Below are positions 42,581 through 53,881 of a DNA stretch of 64,000 bases, one piece after another. Source of the stretch: Gautieria morchelliformis (taxonomy: Eukaryota > Basidiomycota > Agaricomycetes > Gomphales > Gomphaceae); the NCBI GenBank assembly GCA_015179125.1, contig WHVA01000125.1:62001-126000 (forward strand). The letters run 5' to 3'. Every line of letters starts with the position of its first letter. Positions within the stretch are counted from its first letter, which is position 1. The notes under the pieces were generated by a model. The model saw only the letters and a program-made list of their open reading frames with translations. It made no database searches and was not told the DNA's origin. Position numbers and translations under genes: made by a program.

Positions 42581-43089
42581 CGTGCTGCGTCCTCGAAGCA
42601 CAGGACACGAGGGATTGAAAGGCCAGTGAGCAGATTCGGCGAGGGGCACCAGGGTGTGTCCCGTAGAACTTGTGGAGTTTGTCTGGAGCGGAAACATCTT
42701 GCTCCGGGACTCACGAATTCTCCTCATACCCATACCCTTCCCATTTCATGAGGAATTGGAGTCATCCTCGCACAAACCGGCTGTCCAGGATCCGTTCTAC
42801 CACATAGTGCTCTTCCCCATCTACAATTTCCTGTGGAGGTGGCAGACGAGCCTTCCAACCTGGAATTGGGTCCTCAAGCGTAGGGAGTAACTTCACCACG
42901 TTGAAGACGGGGTGGAGGCGGGACATGGACATCGGAAGTCGGAGGCAGTATGCATTCGGTCCAACCTCCGCATCACTGTGAAGGGCCCAAGGTAGCGGTG
43001 GGCAAGCTTCTGCGAAGGGCGTGTGGTGCGGATGTCACTTGCATCTAGATACACCTTGTCTCCAACTTGGTACTCCGGGGCAGGAACCC
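42581..43089 (-). pseudogene. GypA integrase C-terminus and chromodomain
   Basis: The frame from 43089 down reads VPAPEYQVGDKVYLDASD and RYLGPFTVMRRLDR (GPY/F motif). A chromodomain follows (VVERILDS near 42790) but is frameshifted before its conserved WVPE-like part. It joins in sequence to 53882 once GypC1 is removed. Confidence 0.82.
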
Positions 43090-43866
43090 TGTAAAGGATG
43101 TCGATCTTAGGACCTTGTATCACAAGGGCACTGCAGAACTTGACCAATGAGTGGTATTCTGAATGCTACGTAGTGACAGGTAAGAGTAAGATACAATGGG
43201 AACCGCTGGCCAGTTCCCACGCATAAACTATACAGACGGTCCCTAAGGGGCTCACTGGGATTATGTAATAACTATTGTACATGTAGATACTGTAAGAACT
43301 CGGCCTTTGGCCGGTTACTTACCGGTATAACTTTCTTCCGAGCCCGAGCCTTGTGATACTCGTGCCCGAGTACATATGATTGTTATCCTGCGCCCGAGCC
43401 TGAGCCAGAGCTCATATCTGACCTTGATCCCATGCCCGTATCCCCTTAGTTACTGATTCCGCTCCATCACGCATCATTCATATATTACCTCACCCTGACC
43501 TCGCTCCCCTGACCTCGCCCTGACCTCCACTAATATGTTCACCCCTGACTCCTACCCTCGCTCGTATATAAACCCCCCTGTATGCATTCCTACTCCTTAG
43601 TCTGAAAATCAACTATCGTATAACTTCGATCCCTAGTTAGATTCTAAGCCTTGCCTCTTAAGCCAAACCTCGCCTCTTATTCGTTTGCCTCCGAAGTTGG
43701 GACTCGTGCATAGGGTCGGCACAGCACATAAGCTGAAGCCTAGTCCCTCTCCGACTTCCCCATCCAAACCTCACCCCGTAACCTCGGACCTTACCTCGGG
43801 TTTCGCCCCCGACCTCGGTCAACCTTACGACGGATCGTATCGTAACAGATACATAGGTTATTTACA
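43090..43866 (-). repeat. 3' LTR of GypC1, containing a solo LTR
   Basis: Plus-strand ends TGTAAAGGATG and GGTTATTTACA. Without the insert 43291-43847 and its 5-bp duplication the length is 215 bp, equal to the 5' LTR. Confidence 0.9.
43291..43847 (+). repeat. Solo LTR (LTR-D) inside the GypC1 3' LTR
   Basis: 557 bp, starts TGTAAGAACTCGGCC and ends TATCGTAACA, with GATAC at 43286-43290 and 43848-43852. A TATA box CGTATATAAACC lies near 43563. GCCCGAGCC repeats occur near 43335-43410. No other copy in the window. Confidence 0.9.
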
Positions 43867-43878
43867 CCCTCCCCCTCT
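43867..43878 (-). other. Polypurine tract of GypC1
   Basis: Element strand AGAGGGGGAGGG abuts the 3' LTR, confirming the LTR boundary. Confidence 0.75.
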
Positions 43879-43899
43879 ATAGACAACTATAGGGGTCAA

Positions 43900-45881
43900 C
43901 TACGACTCATAGAGGTCATCCATAATGGAGTTCTCTAGAGTGGCCGATACGATGATGTTGTTGTCGTATGGGGCCGGTGGAGCACGTGACTCCTCTGGGG
44001 GCACCTCCGCATCATCGGTGGTGATTGGGTGAGGCTGGTGCGCCTCATCACTAGCGGCGGTATCCGCTTGGGTGATGAGGCCAGCGTCCTCGTGGAGCAT
44101 GGTCTCAACGGCCGGGTCCTCAGTCTGAGGAGGGGGCCGGAAGCGCGCCAGCTCTTGGTCGAGCTGAGCGTGAGTGAGGGGTCGCGGCACCGCGGCCCTC
44201 ACATGGCTGGTCTCGAGGACCTTTTGTTTGCCCTCACGGGCGGCAGCACTGAATGCCGCGCCGGTGATGCTGCGTTGAACGTAGTGTTCAATGCATGCCA
44301 CTCACTCGCGAGTGACCCTATGTAGCGGGCCAACCATCTCGCGATCTCGGCGAGGGGGATGTTGGGGCCAGCTCGGCCCTCCACAGGGAATGGGCCTGTG
44401 ATTGAGAGCCGCAGGGTGGTGCTCTGAGGCATCAGCACTTCCCTGGCATCGACGAGGCTCAACCATTGGTCTGTCGAGCCGAATAGGTCAAATAGCCTCG
44501 CCCTGAGAGGTGATGTGACCCCTTTGACCCGGGGCGCAAGGGCCTTCAACCACATCCAGACGTCCATGTCGTCTAGGTTGAAGGTGCCATCCGCGTTGTC
44601 ACGGATGGCTGATGGGATTCCTTCAGGGTTGTGTATCCAACCCTTTAGGATGGCCGCGATGTCGTGCAGGGTACCGCCCGCTATCACGAGACAATCCCTT
44701 TGGGGATTGCGAGCGCATTGTTCGCACTCGATGCGTTTAAATACGCCGATCATCTCGCGCGTATGCGCGAGCTGTGGCATTTCTTTTGCCGCTAGGAGTT
44801 CGACGAAGCGTGGGTCGTCGAGCAGGCAGATGTCGTACCATTGAGTACGATGCTGTTTGGCCTTCCCTACCGGCCGTGGTAGGAGGCCTGTCTCGGAGAT
44901 CGGTGGATCTCCGAGTGGGATGAGCGTCCCCTCTCCCGGGTAGGGAGGGTGAACTGTCCCCGCCGGTGGAGGCAGGGCCATGCCAGGCCCGATGTACTGG
45001 GCCTCGACCTGTGCTATCCGCCGTTGAAGGGCGGGGTCACTGATAGTGTGCTATGATGACGCCGCTAGGTAAGCGCTAATCGCGCTTTCCCTCGCAATGG
45101 CTAGCCCATTGACGGTGTTGGGGGTGCCGTGCAATTTCTTGCGCTTTTTCTTTGGCTGCTCTACCAGCCGCTGTGCCCTTTCTGGGTCATATGTCTTCCA
45201 GACGGACGAGTGTGACTCCCATCCTTCTGGGATGCCGTATGCAGAGTCGGAAGGCGCGCTATGCCCTTCCGTCGTTGTCGTTGTCGGGGTCGGCACCGAC
45301 AATCGGGACGCTAGCCCCGATGTTGCATGCGCCGACAAAGGCGCCATCGCACGAGGTGATGATGGCCCGGCCACTGGGTCTGTGGCCGGGTCATGTCGTG
45401 GCCTTTTTGAGGCAGCATGGGCGAACTTGAGCTGGAGCTGGGCTGTGCTCAGCTGCTCCTCGAGCTCTTTTAGTTTGGCACGCTCGGTTGCGAGCGCGTC
45501 GTCGCGGTCTTCGACCGCGCATTCCAACTCCTTGACCTCTTTTTTAAGGTCGTGGATGTCCCGGAGGGGCTCTTCTCGCACGTCAGGCGCGATGCCCCTT
45601 GGGAGCCATCCCCAGGCTGCATCGACGGCGTCGCCGATGTCTTCGTCCGGCAATTTGACCTTGCAGGTGCCTGTCACGGCCCTTAGGTGCGCGGCGTAGT
45701 CCATGCACGTTGCGCAATCGTCCAGGTGGACGATGGCGAGGGCGTCCTCCCATCCCACGATCATCCAGTGCTCCTGGTCTACTGGAGCATGGAGAATATC
45801 TGCGGCCCCCTGTCTCGGGGCCGTTGTTTGCATTGTGGACGTTGACGGATCAATGTCCATCCCATCTTTGGGGGGCATCAT
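43900..45881 (-). pseudogene. ORF3 of GypC1 (unknown protein after the chromodomain)
   Basis: Starts at the ATG at 45881, about 160 bp after the chromodomain, on the same strand as pol. The first frame (to 45051) has an acidic start, a WMIVGWEDALAIVH segment, Cys pair CATCMDYAAHL, a long coiled coil (about residues 95-150) and a basic KKKRKK patch near residue 245. A single TAG near 45045 separates it from the next frame (44981-44199), which has the conserved block GWIHNPEGIPSAI and MDVWMWLKALAPRVKGV. A frameshift near 44318 leads to the last part (43900-44301, LTHAQLDQELARFRPPPQ). Joined length would be about 640 residues. GypC2 carries the same protein with different lesions. No domain recognised. 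Confidence 0.75.
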
Positions 45882-46040
45882 CTTTGTGGGGATGATGGTG
45901 GTAGGCTTCCAAGAAGCGATGCGCCCTCGGAAAGATCCGAGGTGAAAATTTAACCACGCCGTGGCCGGCGCGTCATGTGGTCTGCATGTGACAGACGCGT
46001 CTAGCAGCGTCTGGGGAGGTTGCGTGGCTTGCTCACCCCC

Positions 46041-46400
46041 CTAAGCTCTAGATATATCTAGGGCTTCAAGGTCCTTGCAGGACGACATGGGTTCCCATGT
46101 CACATCGCCTAGGGTCCAACGGACCTGGAACTCCAGGTCCGTCGAGTTTATCCATCGATGTGCGATAATCTCATCAATGAGCCACTCCTCGTCATCATTC
46201 CCTCCGAAGTCATAAAATGACTTGGCCTCACGGCGAGGGAACAATTCGTCGTTGTTAGCCTCGTAGTGCCGTATGAAGCTTGAATGGAAGACCGGTGAAA
46301 TGCGGCGGCTTTTCAGCTCGTCAGGAAGATCAAGGGTCACCGTCGAGGCGTCGTTGTGAGCCTCAACGACGTGGTATGGTCCGATGTACCGTGGGACTAG
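46041..46400 (-). pseudogene. GypC1 chromodomain
   Basis: The frame shows an integrase tail (RARKLVPRYIGPYHVVEAH, GPY/F motif) and then EEWLIDEIIAHRWINSTDLE and VRWTLGDVTWEPMSS, a chromodomain with the aromatic W..W spacing. It ends at a stop at 46041. Confidence 0.82.
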
Positions 46401-47442
46401 TTTTCTGGCTCTTCCTTTTGGAAGAGTTAGGTTTTGTGTCGAAAGGTAGACGCGGTCGTTGGCCGTGTACCTGTCGCTCGCCGTACATTTCTTGTTTGCA
46501 TGAAATGTTTGCGTCACTCGATGCTCTATGATTGCATTGTGTGCCACCATCAGGTTCCATTTTGCCATGTGCGAACCGGGCTACCCCCTTGAACGGGGTG
46601 TCCACGGCTATGGGGAGGTCTATCCGCGGCATATAGCCGTGGTTCAGCTAAAAAGGTGCGAACCCTGTGGTCGCGCTGATGTTGCTGTTGAGGGCGACCT
46701 CAACCATTGGGCATTTCAATGCCCAATCCTTCTGATTGTCTCTGACGACCGCGCGCAATATCTGGCCGATTGAGCGGTTTGCCCGCTCGGTGGCTCCATC
46801 CATTTGGGGATGGAAGGCAGTTGACATGAGGAGCTTAGTCCCTATGAGTCGCTGTAGTTAACGCCAGAAGATCGATGTGAACTTCGAGTCTCTGTCCGAG
46901 ATGATGGAGTCGGGAACTCCGTGGAGTCGAACAACCTCCTTCAGAAACAGCCAGGCTACTCCCTTGGCTGACACGCTCGTCGTGGTTGGTACGAGGTGTA
47001 CGAGCGACGTTAGTCGGTTGATGACTACCATCAGGTAGTCACAGTCATTGGATTTGGGCAGGGGCCCCATGATGTCGATGCCAATTGACTGCCACGGCCT
47101 ATCCGGAATGGGTAGGCTGTGTAGTAGGCCTTTGGGCCGTTGTGGTCCGCTTTTCATCATCTGACACCTCGCGCACGATGTGCAGAATGCTTCTATGTCT
47201 GGGCTCATGCCCGGCCACCAATATGATCTTCAAACGTAGTTCGAAGTCTTCAAATGGCCGTAGTGGCCGACTATCAGATGTGCCCGATTGATGATGATTT
47301 CGATCAGCTTCCTTCCGCCTTGAAGAACAGAGCGGGGGACGGCAATGATGTCTCTTTTGAGCTGGTTCTTAGTCCAGATCAGCCTGTCCCAAATCCCAAA
47401 TCTCGGGTGCGCGTCCGGGTGCGCCATGATCTTTGTGAACAT
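46401..47442 (-). pseudogene. GypC1 integrase
   Basis: The HHCC finger (H..H.GHYGHLKT...CTSCARC) lies at 47150-47290, the core with Asp in GIDIMGPLPKS, Asp in [11 protein letters not shown] and Glu in MDGATERANRSIGQ at 46700-47100. Stops occur after SNYV (47230), after IFWR (46858) and near 46648. All three catalytic acids are still encoded. Confidence 0.87.
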
Positions 47443-47713
47443 GGCGTCCCTGTGGTACTCGTCTCATAGGACCTTAGACAGGTCTACGCCTTGCTCAACG
47501 ACCCAGCGCAGGGGCGCGCCGTCATTTCCTGCGGTGATGACTCTGATGTCATCGTTGTCGTCGTCGCGTCATGCGACGACGTTCGCGGGCTCTGGTGAGC
47601 CCTCATTTAATGCGGCGGATTCTGTTACTCTCGCCTCTGTCTTCTCAGCGAGGCGTTTAGAGCGTCTTGTCGCCACTGTTCGCAGCTTGATATACCGGTC
47701 GGTGGGCAATAAC

Positions 47714-48211
47714 TCACCGTCCAGGTCTAAACGCGCATCTGCATTCATGAAGATGTGGTCTGGGTGTGTCATCACTCGTGTCGTTCTCGTAGTAGCGCGA
47801 CAGGCAGTCCACTACCTTGTTCTCTACACCGTCAACATGAACGGTGTTGATATTGAACCGGGAGAGAAACTCCCACCATCTGACCTGGCGGTCAGATAGG
47901 CTCTTCTGGGTCTCGAAGTACTCGAGCCCTTTGTGGCCTGTGACGAGGGTGAACCTTCGCCCCAGCAGTTTGTCCTCCCATTTCATGAGAGCCTCGAGCA
48001 CCGCGATCGTCTCGTGCTCGTGAGTCCGGTAGTGTTGCTGAGCAACGCTGAACTTCTTTGACAAGAAGCCGGCAGGTCGACAGGTTTTCCAGTCAGGACC
48101 TTGGTCATAGACCGCACCGACGCCGGCTTTTGACCTGTCGGTGATCACCCAGATCGACTCTGGGCACCTTGCGTCTACTGGACGCAGGATCGGGGCCTTA
48201 CAGGCCAACAC
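47714..48211 (-). pseudogene. GypC1 RNase H
   Basis: Frame with the RNase H start ITDRSKAGVGAVYDQ (first acidic residue), LSKKFSVAQQHYRTHEHE (second) and the terminal DCLSRYY. A frameshift follows toward the integrase. Confidence 0.83.
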
Positions 48212-48238
48212 CTTAATGCTTTGCCAGTGGTGTCCATT

Positions 48239-49234
48239 CTAATGGACGGTTATTACATGCACAGCCGATAGTGGGGTGGTATATGCGCTAACATCTGGCA
48301 TGTAGTGTGCCAGATACTGTACCAGCCTGTGGAAACGCTGAACATCGTTGAACGTCCGTGGCCTGCGCCACTCGCGGATGCGTTGCATCTTGTCCTCGTT
48401 GGCATGTACCCCTCGGCCATCGATAATATGGCCAAGACACTCCATTCGGATGGAATAGAGGTCCACCATTTTCTTGCTCAGAAAAAGGTGATTCTTCCTC
48501 AGTCTGTCAAAATGGACGTAGAGGTGCTCTTCATGCTCTTGTATTGAGAGCGAGAATATGAAGATGTCGTCCATGTATACATGGACGAAGCGACCTATGC
48601 AGTCACGGAAAATGGCTGTCATCAGCCGTTGGAATGTTGATGGGGCATTACAGTCCCCCATCTGTATCACCTGGCTCCTGAAGGTGCCAAGGATCGTGGC
48701 AAAGGCAGTCTTTGCTACGTGATCCGGATGGATCCGGATCTGCTTGTATGATTCTGACATATCGAGTTTTGTTCGATATCGACAGCAAGCCATGTCGCTG
48801 CGAATGATATCTTGGTCCAGGAAGGGCGTGACGTCCTTCACCGTGTTTTCGTTCTGCTGGTGCAGATCGAAGATGGTTCTCAATGTACCGTTCTTCTTTG
48901 GCACACACAGCATGGGCACTGCCTGCTGCGCGACTGCCGGAATCCACCACTTTGCAGTGGTGTATCATTCTATCTTAGCTGACAGTCGATACCGCATGTG
49001 TTTGTTGGGATCTATGAGGTTGATCTCATGGTTGATCTCCCATAGTGGCAGGAGTTCCAATGGAATTCCACTGACTAAGTCAGTGATTCGTTCCATCCAT
49101 TCCTTGCGGAGGTGAGGAAGGTCATCATCCGTGAGGATGATGGTGGTGGTTGGCTTAGAAGACATTAGGCGCTGTTGGCGGTTATTAGGTCTCGCAGCGC
49201 GCGGGCCCGCTTTCCTCTTTCCCATCGCTTTCAC
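48239..49234 (-). pseudogene. GypC1 reverse transcriptase
   Basis: The main frame (48239-48919) has MPMLCVPKKNGTLRTIFDLH, RTKLDMSESYKQIRI and the catalytic box HVYMDDIFIF. The N-terminal part (48965-49234) includes HLRKEWMERITDL. A stop and frame change near 48960 separate them. Confidence 0.86.
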
Positions 49235-49312
49235 CGTTAGGTGAGAGTGCCTCTCCCTACGGCTGTAGGGTGAGTTCGAGGATGAGTCGTCCCACGACTC
49301 GTCCTCCTGGCT

Positions 49313-49661
49313 TCAATGAGCCAGGTTAGGCTTCGGTGCCTGGGTGATCCTGCTCACCCGTGGCCCTTTGTCCTCGTTCGTCGATCCGTCATCGTCGAAT
49401 GAGACCTTGCCCGTGGGGATCACTTCGTTCCCCTTGTGGATTGTCCCTGGGCTCGAGAAGTCCAGGGTTATGCCGAATTTCCTTAGGAACGGTGTCCCTA
49501 AGACTGCGTCGTAATATTCGACGTTCACTACGTCGAAATATTCGTTGTATGTCTCATGACCAAACTTGATGGTCGTGTTCGTTCCATAGTTGATCGTGGA
49601 ACGGCTGCCTATGCAGGCTAGCTGCAGCACGATTGGTGCTCCAGGGAGAATGTCTTCATCC
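49313..49661 (-). pseudogene. GypC1 protease, C-terminal part
   Basis: Carries VLQLACIGSRSTINYG and YYDAVLGTPFLRKFG, the flap and second conserved region of a retropepsin. It is separated from the active-site part by Tg-AA copy 1. Confidence 0.8.
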
Positions 49662-50733
49662 TGTTGTGACAAAAACGCAATTATTTCGCTTCGAATCATT
49701 TATATATAAAAGGAAACTAATAAAGAAAGAAAAGAACAACAAAAGAAAATTCAAAAGAAACAGAAATTATACTTATGACAGATGTCGGCGCAGACAACGA
49801 TCACACAAAATTTATGTCATGCTATGTTACTTACAAATCGGGTGATATACAGAAGTTCGAGCATCGACCACGTGCGGTCGATCAGGGACGGCGCGCCTAT
49901 CGGGTGATGGCATCAGCCATGACGTCGACAGGCACCAGGCCATAGGTACCGAGGGGTATGGGCACCAAACGCCGCAGAGAATAGCAGACTGGGCAGGGGT
50001 ACAGGGTGTTGTGGAGTGACCTGAGAAAGTCATCTGCAACACATATACTCAATCAGCTGCCACACAAGAGAGGCACAGAGACAGCGGCCCCATCTCCAAG
50101 CCCAGCATATATGCTGGGCAGGGTAAAACCAAATCCATTTTCTATTTGAATCCCATGACATGTCTGACTAATTACTATCCTAATAACATGTGGACAGGGG
50201 CTTTGTATACTAGGTACAGATCTCTATTCCAAAGCCCAGACAATCCTGACATTATCCCCATCACCCCATGACTTTATGACTATAAATTAGTCACCCCTTA
50301 GCTACAGAGTAGTTTTTCGACCCATCCATCCAATATCTTGAACACTAGTAGTTACTATCAATATAGTATAAATAGCTAGTACAAATGTATGAACGAAATT
50401 ATCCAGAATCGATTTTTCTGCCTCCTGAAATTGCTGTAGTCTTGTCTGATAGCTACAGAACTCAGATCTTAATAATTTACTCCAAATCTTCGTTGAGAGT
50501 CTATTATTACTGTTTACTCTATATTACCTTAAAAGCGAACGCTTTTGATTTGACTATCCCTTGGATCAACACCATTCTTCCATTGATGTGGTCACGTGAC
50601 CCTCATTCATCAGTGCTGGACACGCCTCAAAGGGCTTAGTCAGCACATAGAAGAGAGGCGAACACAGTGGTTTCAACCACTAAGCAATAGATTTCATTCG
50701 TTAAAAGGCACTAATTGATATTTTAATCTAAAA
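49662..50733 (+). mobile_element. Tg-AA element, copy 1
   Basis: 1072 bp, begins TGTTGTGACAAAAACGC and ends TTAATCTAAAA, with CATCC at 49657-49661 and 50734-50738. A TATA-like GTATAAATAG lies near 50366. A hairpin with arms GCCCAGCATA/TATGCTGGGC lies at 50100-50119. It behaves like a solo LTR (5-bp duplication, one end TG) but the other end is AAAA, not CA, in all three copies. Confidence 0.88.
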
Positions 50734-50738
50734 CATCC

Positions 50739-51537
50739 CTGTAGCTCGCGTGAATTCAGGGGATAGCAGTACCCCTTCGCTGCCACTATCTAGCGGGCAG
50801 TGGGCTTTTACACCGTTTATTTCCCAGTACCCCGATAGGGTACGGTTCTCACTGCGCGGGCACGTTGGCCGCATCCTGTGTTTGCTTTGGTGGTGATACA
50901 CCGGCTCGGCCACCTTGTCTGGCGTGACTGACATGTGTGCCGCCATGACCTTTGTGGCGGTTTCGTCCTCCAGGGCGAATCTGATCGCGCTGGACCTGTA
51001 GGTGGTGTCTTCCACCTCCTCGTCCCATTCATAGTATTGGGACGGCTCAGGGTCCCACTCTTCAGTGGGCGCGTCTCCGTTGTCCGGAGTGTCGTTGGGT
51101 TGGGGATCACCCTCCCCCTCTCCATCAATCTGTTGAAGAGAATTTTGACCGAGATCCATCTCCGGATCCTCGGCCTCATCGTCGTGCCTCGCGGCTGCTG
51201 TCCTCATACCGGACCTAACCCGGGGGCACTCCGCCTTCTTGTGGCCAGGTTGGCCGCATTCAAAGCACGTGGTGCTGCTTTGGCTGCCGCTGGGCTGAGC
51301 GTCAGGCCGGCCCAACCCTTTCGTTGGTGGGGCAGGTCGTGGGGATGACCCTGACACTTGAGGTTGTTTAGCTTCAGGCAGGCGTCCAGCTTGTGCTGGG
51401 CGTGGGGGCGGTAGCCGTTGTCCTGTTCCGCTTCTTGAGAACAGGCTGGGCCTGGTCAGGCCCGTTTGTGTCAACGGCTTGCTCCCTGTGAGCTGGGCAG
51501 TGCTTGCCGTTGCTCCTGCGCTTTCTGCGCGGCGCAT
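50739..51537 (-). pseudogene. GypC1 Gag zinc knuckle and protease active site
   Basis: One long frame with CFECGQPGHKKAEC near residue 95, an acidic linker and then the retropepsin active site LDSGSEGVLLSPEF near residue 255, where Tg-AA interrupts it. In this family gag and protease are in one frame here. Confidence 0.86.
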
Positions 51538-51599
51538 CCCATGTTGTATCGGGATGCCTCCTCGATCATCCGGGCCATCTCGAAGAGTTGCTCTATTGA

Positions 51600-53448
51600 G
51601 GTGCTCTCGGCATTATAGCCCTTTTTGAGGACTTCGTTGTGCAGCGTTTAGCACAGCGCTGACACGAACCGTCTCCGGAACGTCTAATCGTCTGGCAGCT
51701 GTATCATACGTGCCGCGTATTTCATGAGCTCATTCAGCATTTCCTGAACGGTTTTCATGCCCTGCATGACTGCCTCAAATTTATTTGATGCATGATGGTA
51801 CGTCAGTGTGTGCAGGAACCTTTTTTGAAGGCCTTGCATCACAGTTTCCAGCATCCAGCTGCGGACCTGGCGATCGAAGTGTTCTACGTTTCGAAGGAAC
51901 CACTCCTGGGCTTCACCGGTGAGGCGAGTGCCCACGTAGCCGACCTGCATGTCTATGCTGGTTGGCCCTAGGAGGCAATTCATTTTCAGCCATCGTAGGA
52001 TGGCTGCCACGAAGATTTCAAACTCTTTAAGGTCAGATCCCCCGGCATATGGCTCGGGGTGAGCCAATTTTACGCCGGCTTTCGCTAGCACAGACTTCTC
52101 TGGGTCTGTGTCCGCGGCATCTGCTAACGCCACGCATATCATCCATGTGATCCTGTCGTATGGCTCCATTGGTACGACATCAGCCTGGTCAGGGATTCCC
52201 TGGCCTTCCGTTGGGGCCATGGATCGCTCACGCGGTTGTGACGCCACGCGAGGCAGGCTGATATGCTCTGACGGGCCCCGGGCTCGGATCGGGCTCGGGA
52301 TCGGGAGCATTTTGTGCTCTCGGTTCCAGGGGTGTTTTGTGCCTGGTGTCCCCGGTCAGTCCCGCGTTGCGGATCCGCAGCCTGCTGTTGTAGGCTGTGC
52401 GTGCCTGCCGTGCATCCGGTACGGCTTGCGTGAGCTGCTCGTCGGGCAGCTGAGCGGTGTGGCTGTGGGCCACTGTCTCTTCAGCATTCTTCACTAGTAG
52501 CTCGAGTGCCCGTGTGTGGCGGCGCGCAGCTGCAGCTTCTTTACGCTGCCAGTGTGCGACTTTGAGCTCTAAGCTCTCGGTGTGCATTCAGAGTCAGGCT
52601 CTGAGGCAACCTGATCCCTAACGATCTGTTGGATCATTTTACGGCTGTCCGTTGGGGCAGCCGGTTGTTCCTGAGGTTCGTTCCCGAACCTTACGTCCTG
52701 TTCGACCGGGACGGCTGGCAGCGGCATTCGCTGCTTGTCCCACTCCTTTCGGCGCGGGTCTTCCACGTCGCGACTGTGTTCGTTGGCTGTGGACTGTCGC
52801 GAGCTCGGACGAGTTGCGTCGCGTTCCCCGCGTGGGCGGAGGGCTTGCTGGACATCCTCCAGCATGGCTCTGTCTTGCAGCCTGATCTCCTCCACCTGGT
52901 GGAGTTCCTTGCCGATTGCCATTAGGGCGGCGGTGGCGTTGTCAAGCTGCAATGCCAGCTGATCGTGCTTGTGGCACGTCAGCGTGCTTCGGTGCAGTGC
53001 AGCCTGCACCTGTTTGTTCAGGGCCTCTGCCATCTCGTGGTCGATGGTGTGAGCCCTCGAGCTCTTGCGACTGGAGCTCGAGTATTCCGAGTCCTGACCA
53101 TCGTCTGGGGCTCATCTTTTTTTGCTGTCGTCCCCCTTCAGGGACGATCGTCGTCGCTCTACTTCGTGAGCGTTGGTTTGAGTCGTCGCTTTGTGCCTGC
53201 CTCGACGTTGTTTCTCTACTGTCTGACGACGGCAAGACTTCTCTGCCCTTTCCTTTGTCTCTGGGCAGAGAGAAATGGGGGGGCGGCGCCGGCTCATTGC
53301 CCGGCGTTGTCTCTTCCTCGGCCACGCTCGACGAGATGTGGTCGGGGTTTTCCTCGTCCCCTACTGAGGGGACGAGGGCGGTGAGATCTACGATCTCTCC
53401 GTCTTCTATCGTCCTGGACTCTTGGTCCAGGGTAGCATCAGCCGTCAT
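51600..53448 (-). pseudogene. GypC1 Gag
   Basis: Four overlapping frames: 52942-53448 (acidic start EDGEIVDLTALVPS), 52569-53033 (heptad-rich LDNATAALMAIGKELHQVEE), 52228-52587 and 51684-52310 (Gag core YAGGSDLKEFEIFVAAIL and EAQEWFLRNVEHFDR). The frame changes and a stop near 51650 show it is inactive. Confidence 0.82.
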
Positions 53449-53661
53449 GTCGCTGGGCTGCGTCTGGGGTGTGGACCTCGAGCTCGCCGCTCATGTCCGT
53501 CTTCGACTGCATGGAATCATCATGCTTGCAGCCGACAGTAGAGGGTCTACTGGAGGGTCTCAACGATGTTTGGTCATCGATGCAGCGATCTTTTTCAAGA
53601 TTGCTTCGAATCCACTATCAGTTGGTCGCGTGGCGATCAACCGCAGGATAGTTCAAAAAGG

Positions 53662-53876
53662 TGTAAAGGATGTCAATCTTAGGACCTTGTATCACAAGGG
53701 CACTGCAGAACTTGACCAATGAGTGGTATTCTGAATTCTACGTAGTGACAGGTAAGAGTAAGATGCGATGGGAACCGCTGGCCGGTTCCCACGCATAAAC
53801 TATACAGTGGGTCCCTAAGGGGCCCACTGGGATTATGTAATAGCTATTGTACATGTAGATACATAGGTTATTTACA
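53662..53876 (-). repeat. 5' LTR of GypC1
   Basis: 215 bp, plus-strand ends TGTAAAGGATG and GGTTATTTACA, with a GGGAACCG..CGGTTCCC hairpin near 53770. Unusually short for a gypsy LTR in this window. Confidence 0.92.
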
Positions 53877-53881
53877 AACCC

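Larger units (their letters stand above)
43090..53876 (-). mobile_element. GypC1: gypsy chromovirus with ORF3, both LTRs present
   Basis: Two 215-bp LTRs (3': 43090-43866, enlarged by a nested LTR; 5': 53662-53876) and a 5-bp duplication AACCC (43085-43089 and 53877-53881) define the ends. Order on the minus strand: gag, zinc knuckle, protease, RT, RNase H, integrase, chromodomain, ORF3. Several frameshifts and stops disable it. It is nested in GypA pol. Confidence 0.92.

Noticed and set aside
53112-53384. Plus-strand frames over GypC1 gag
   Set aside because: Shadow frames of the minus-strand gag; no independent motif.
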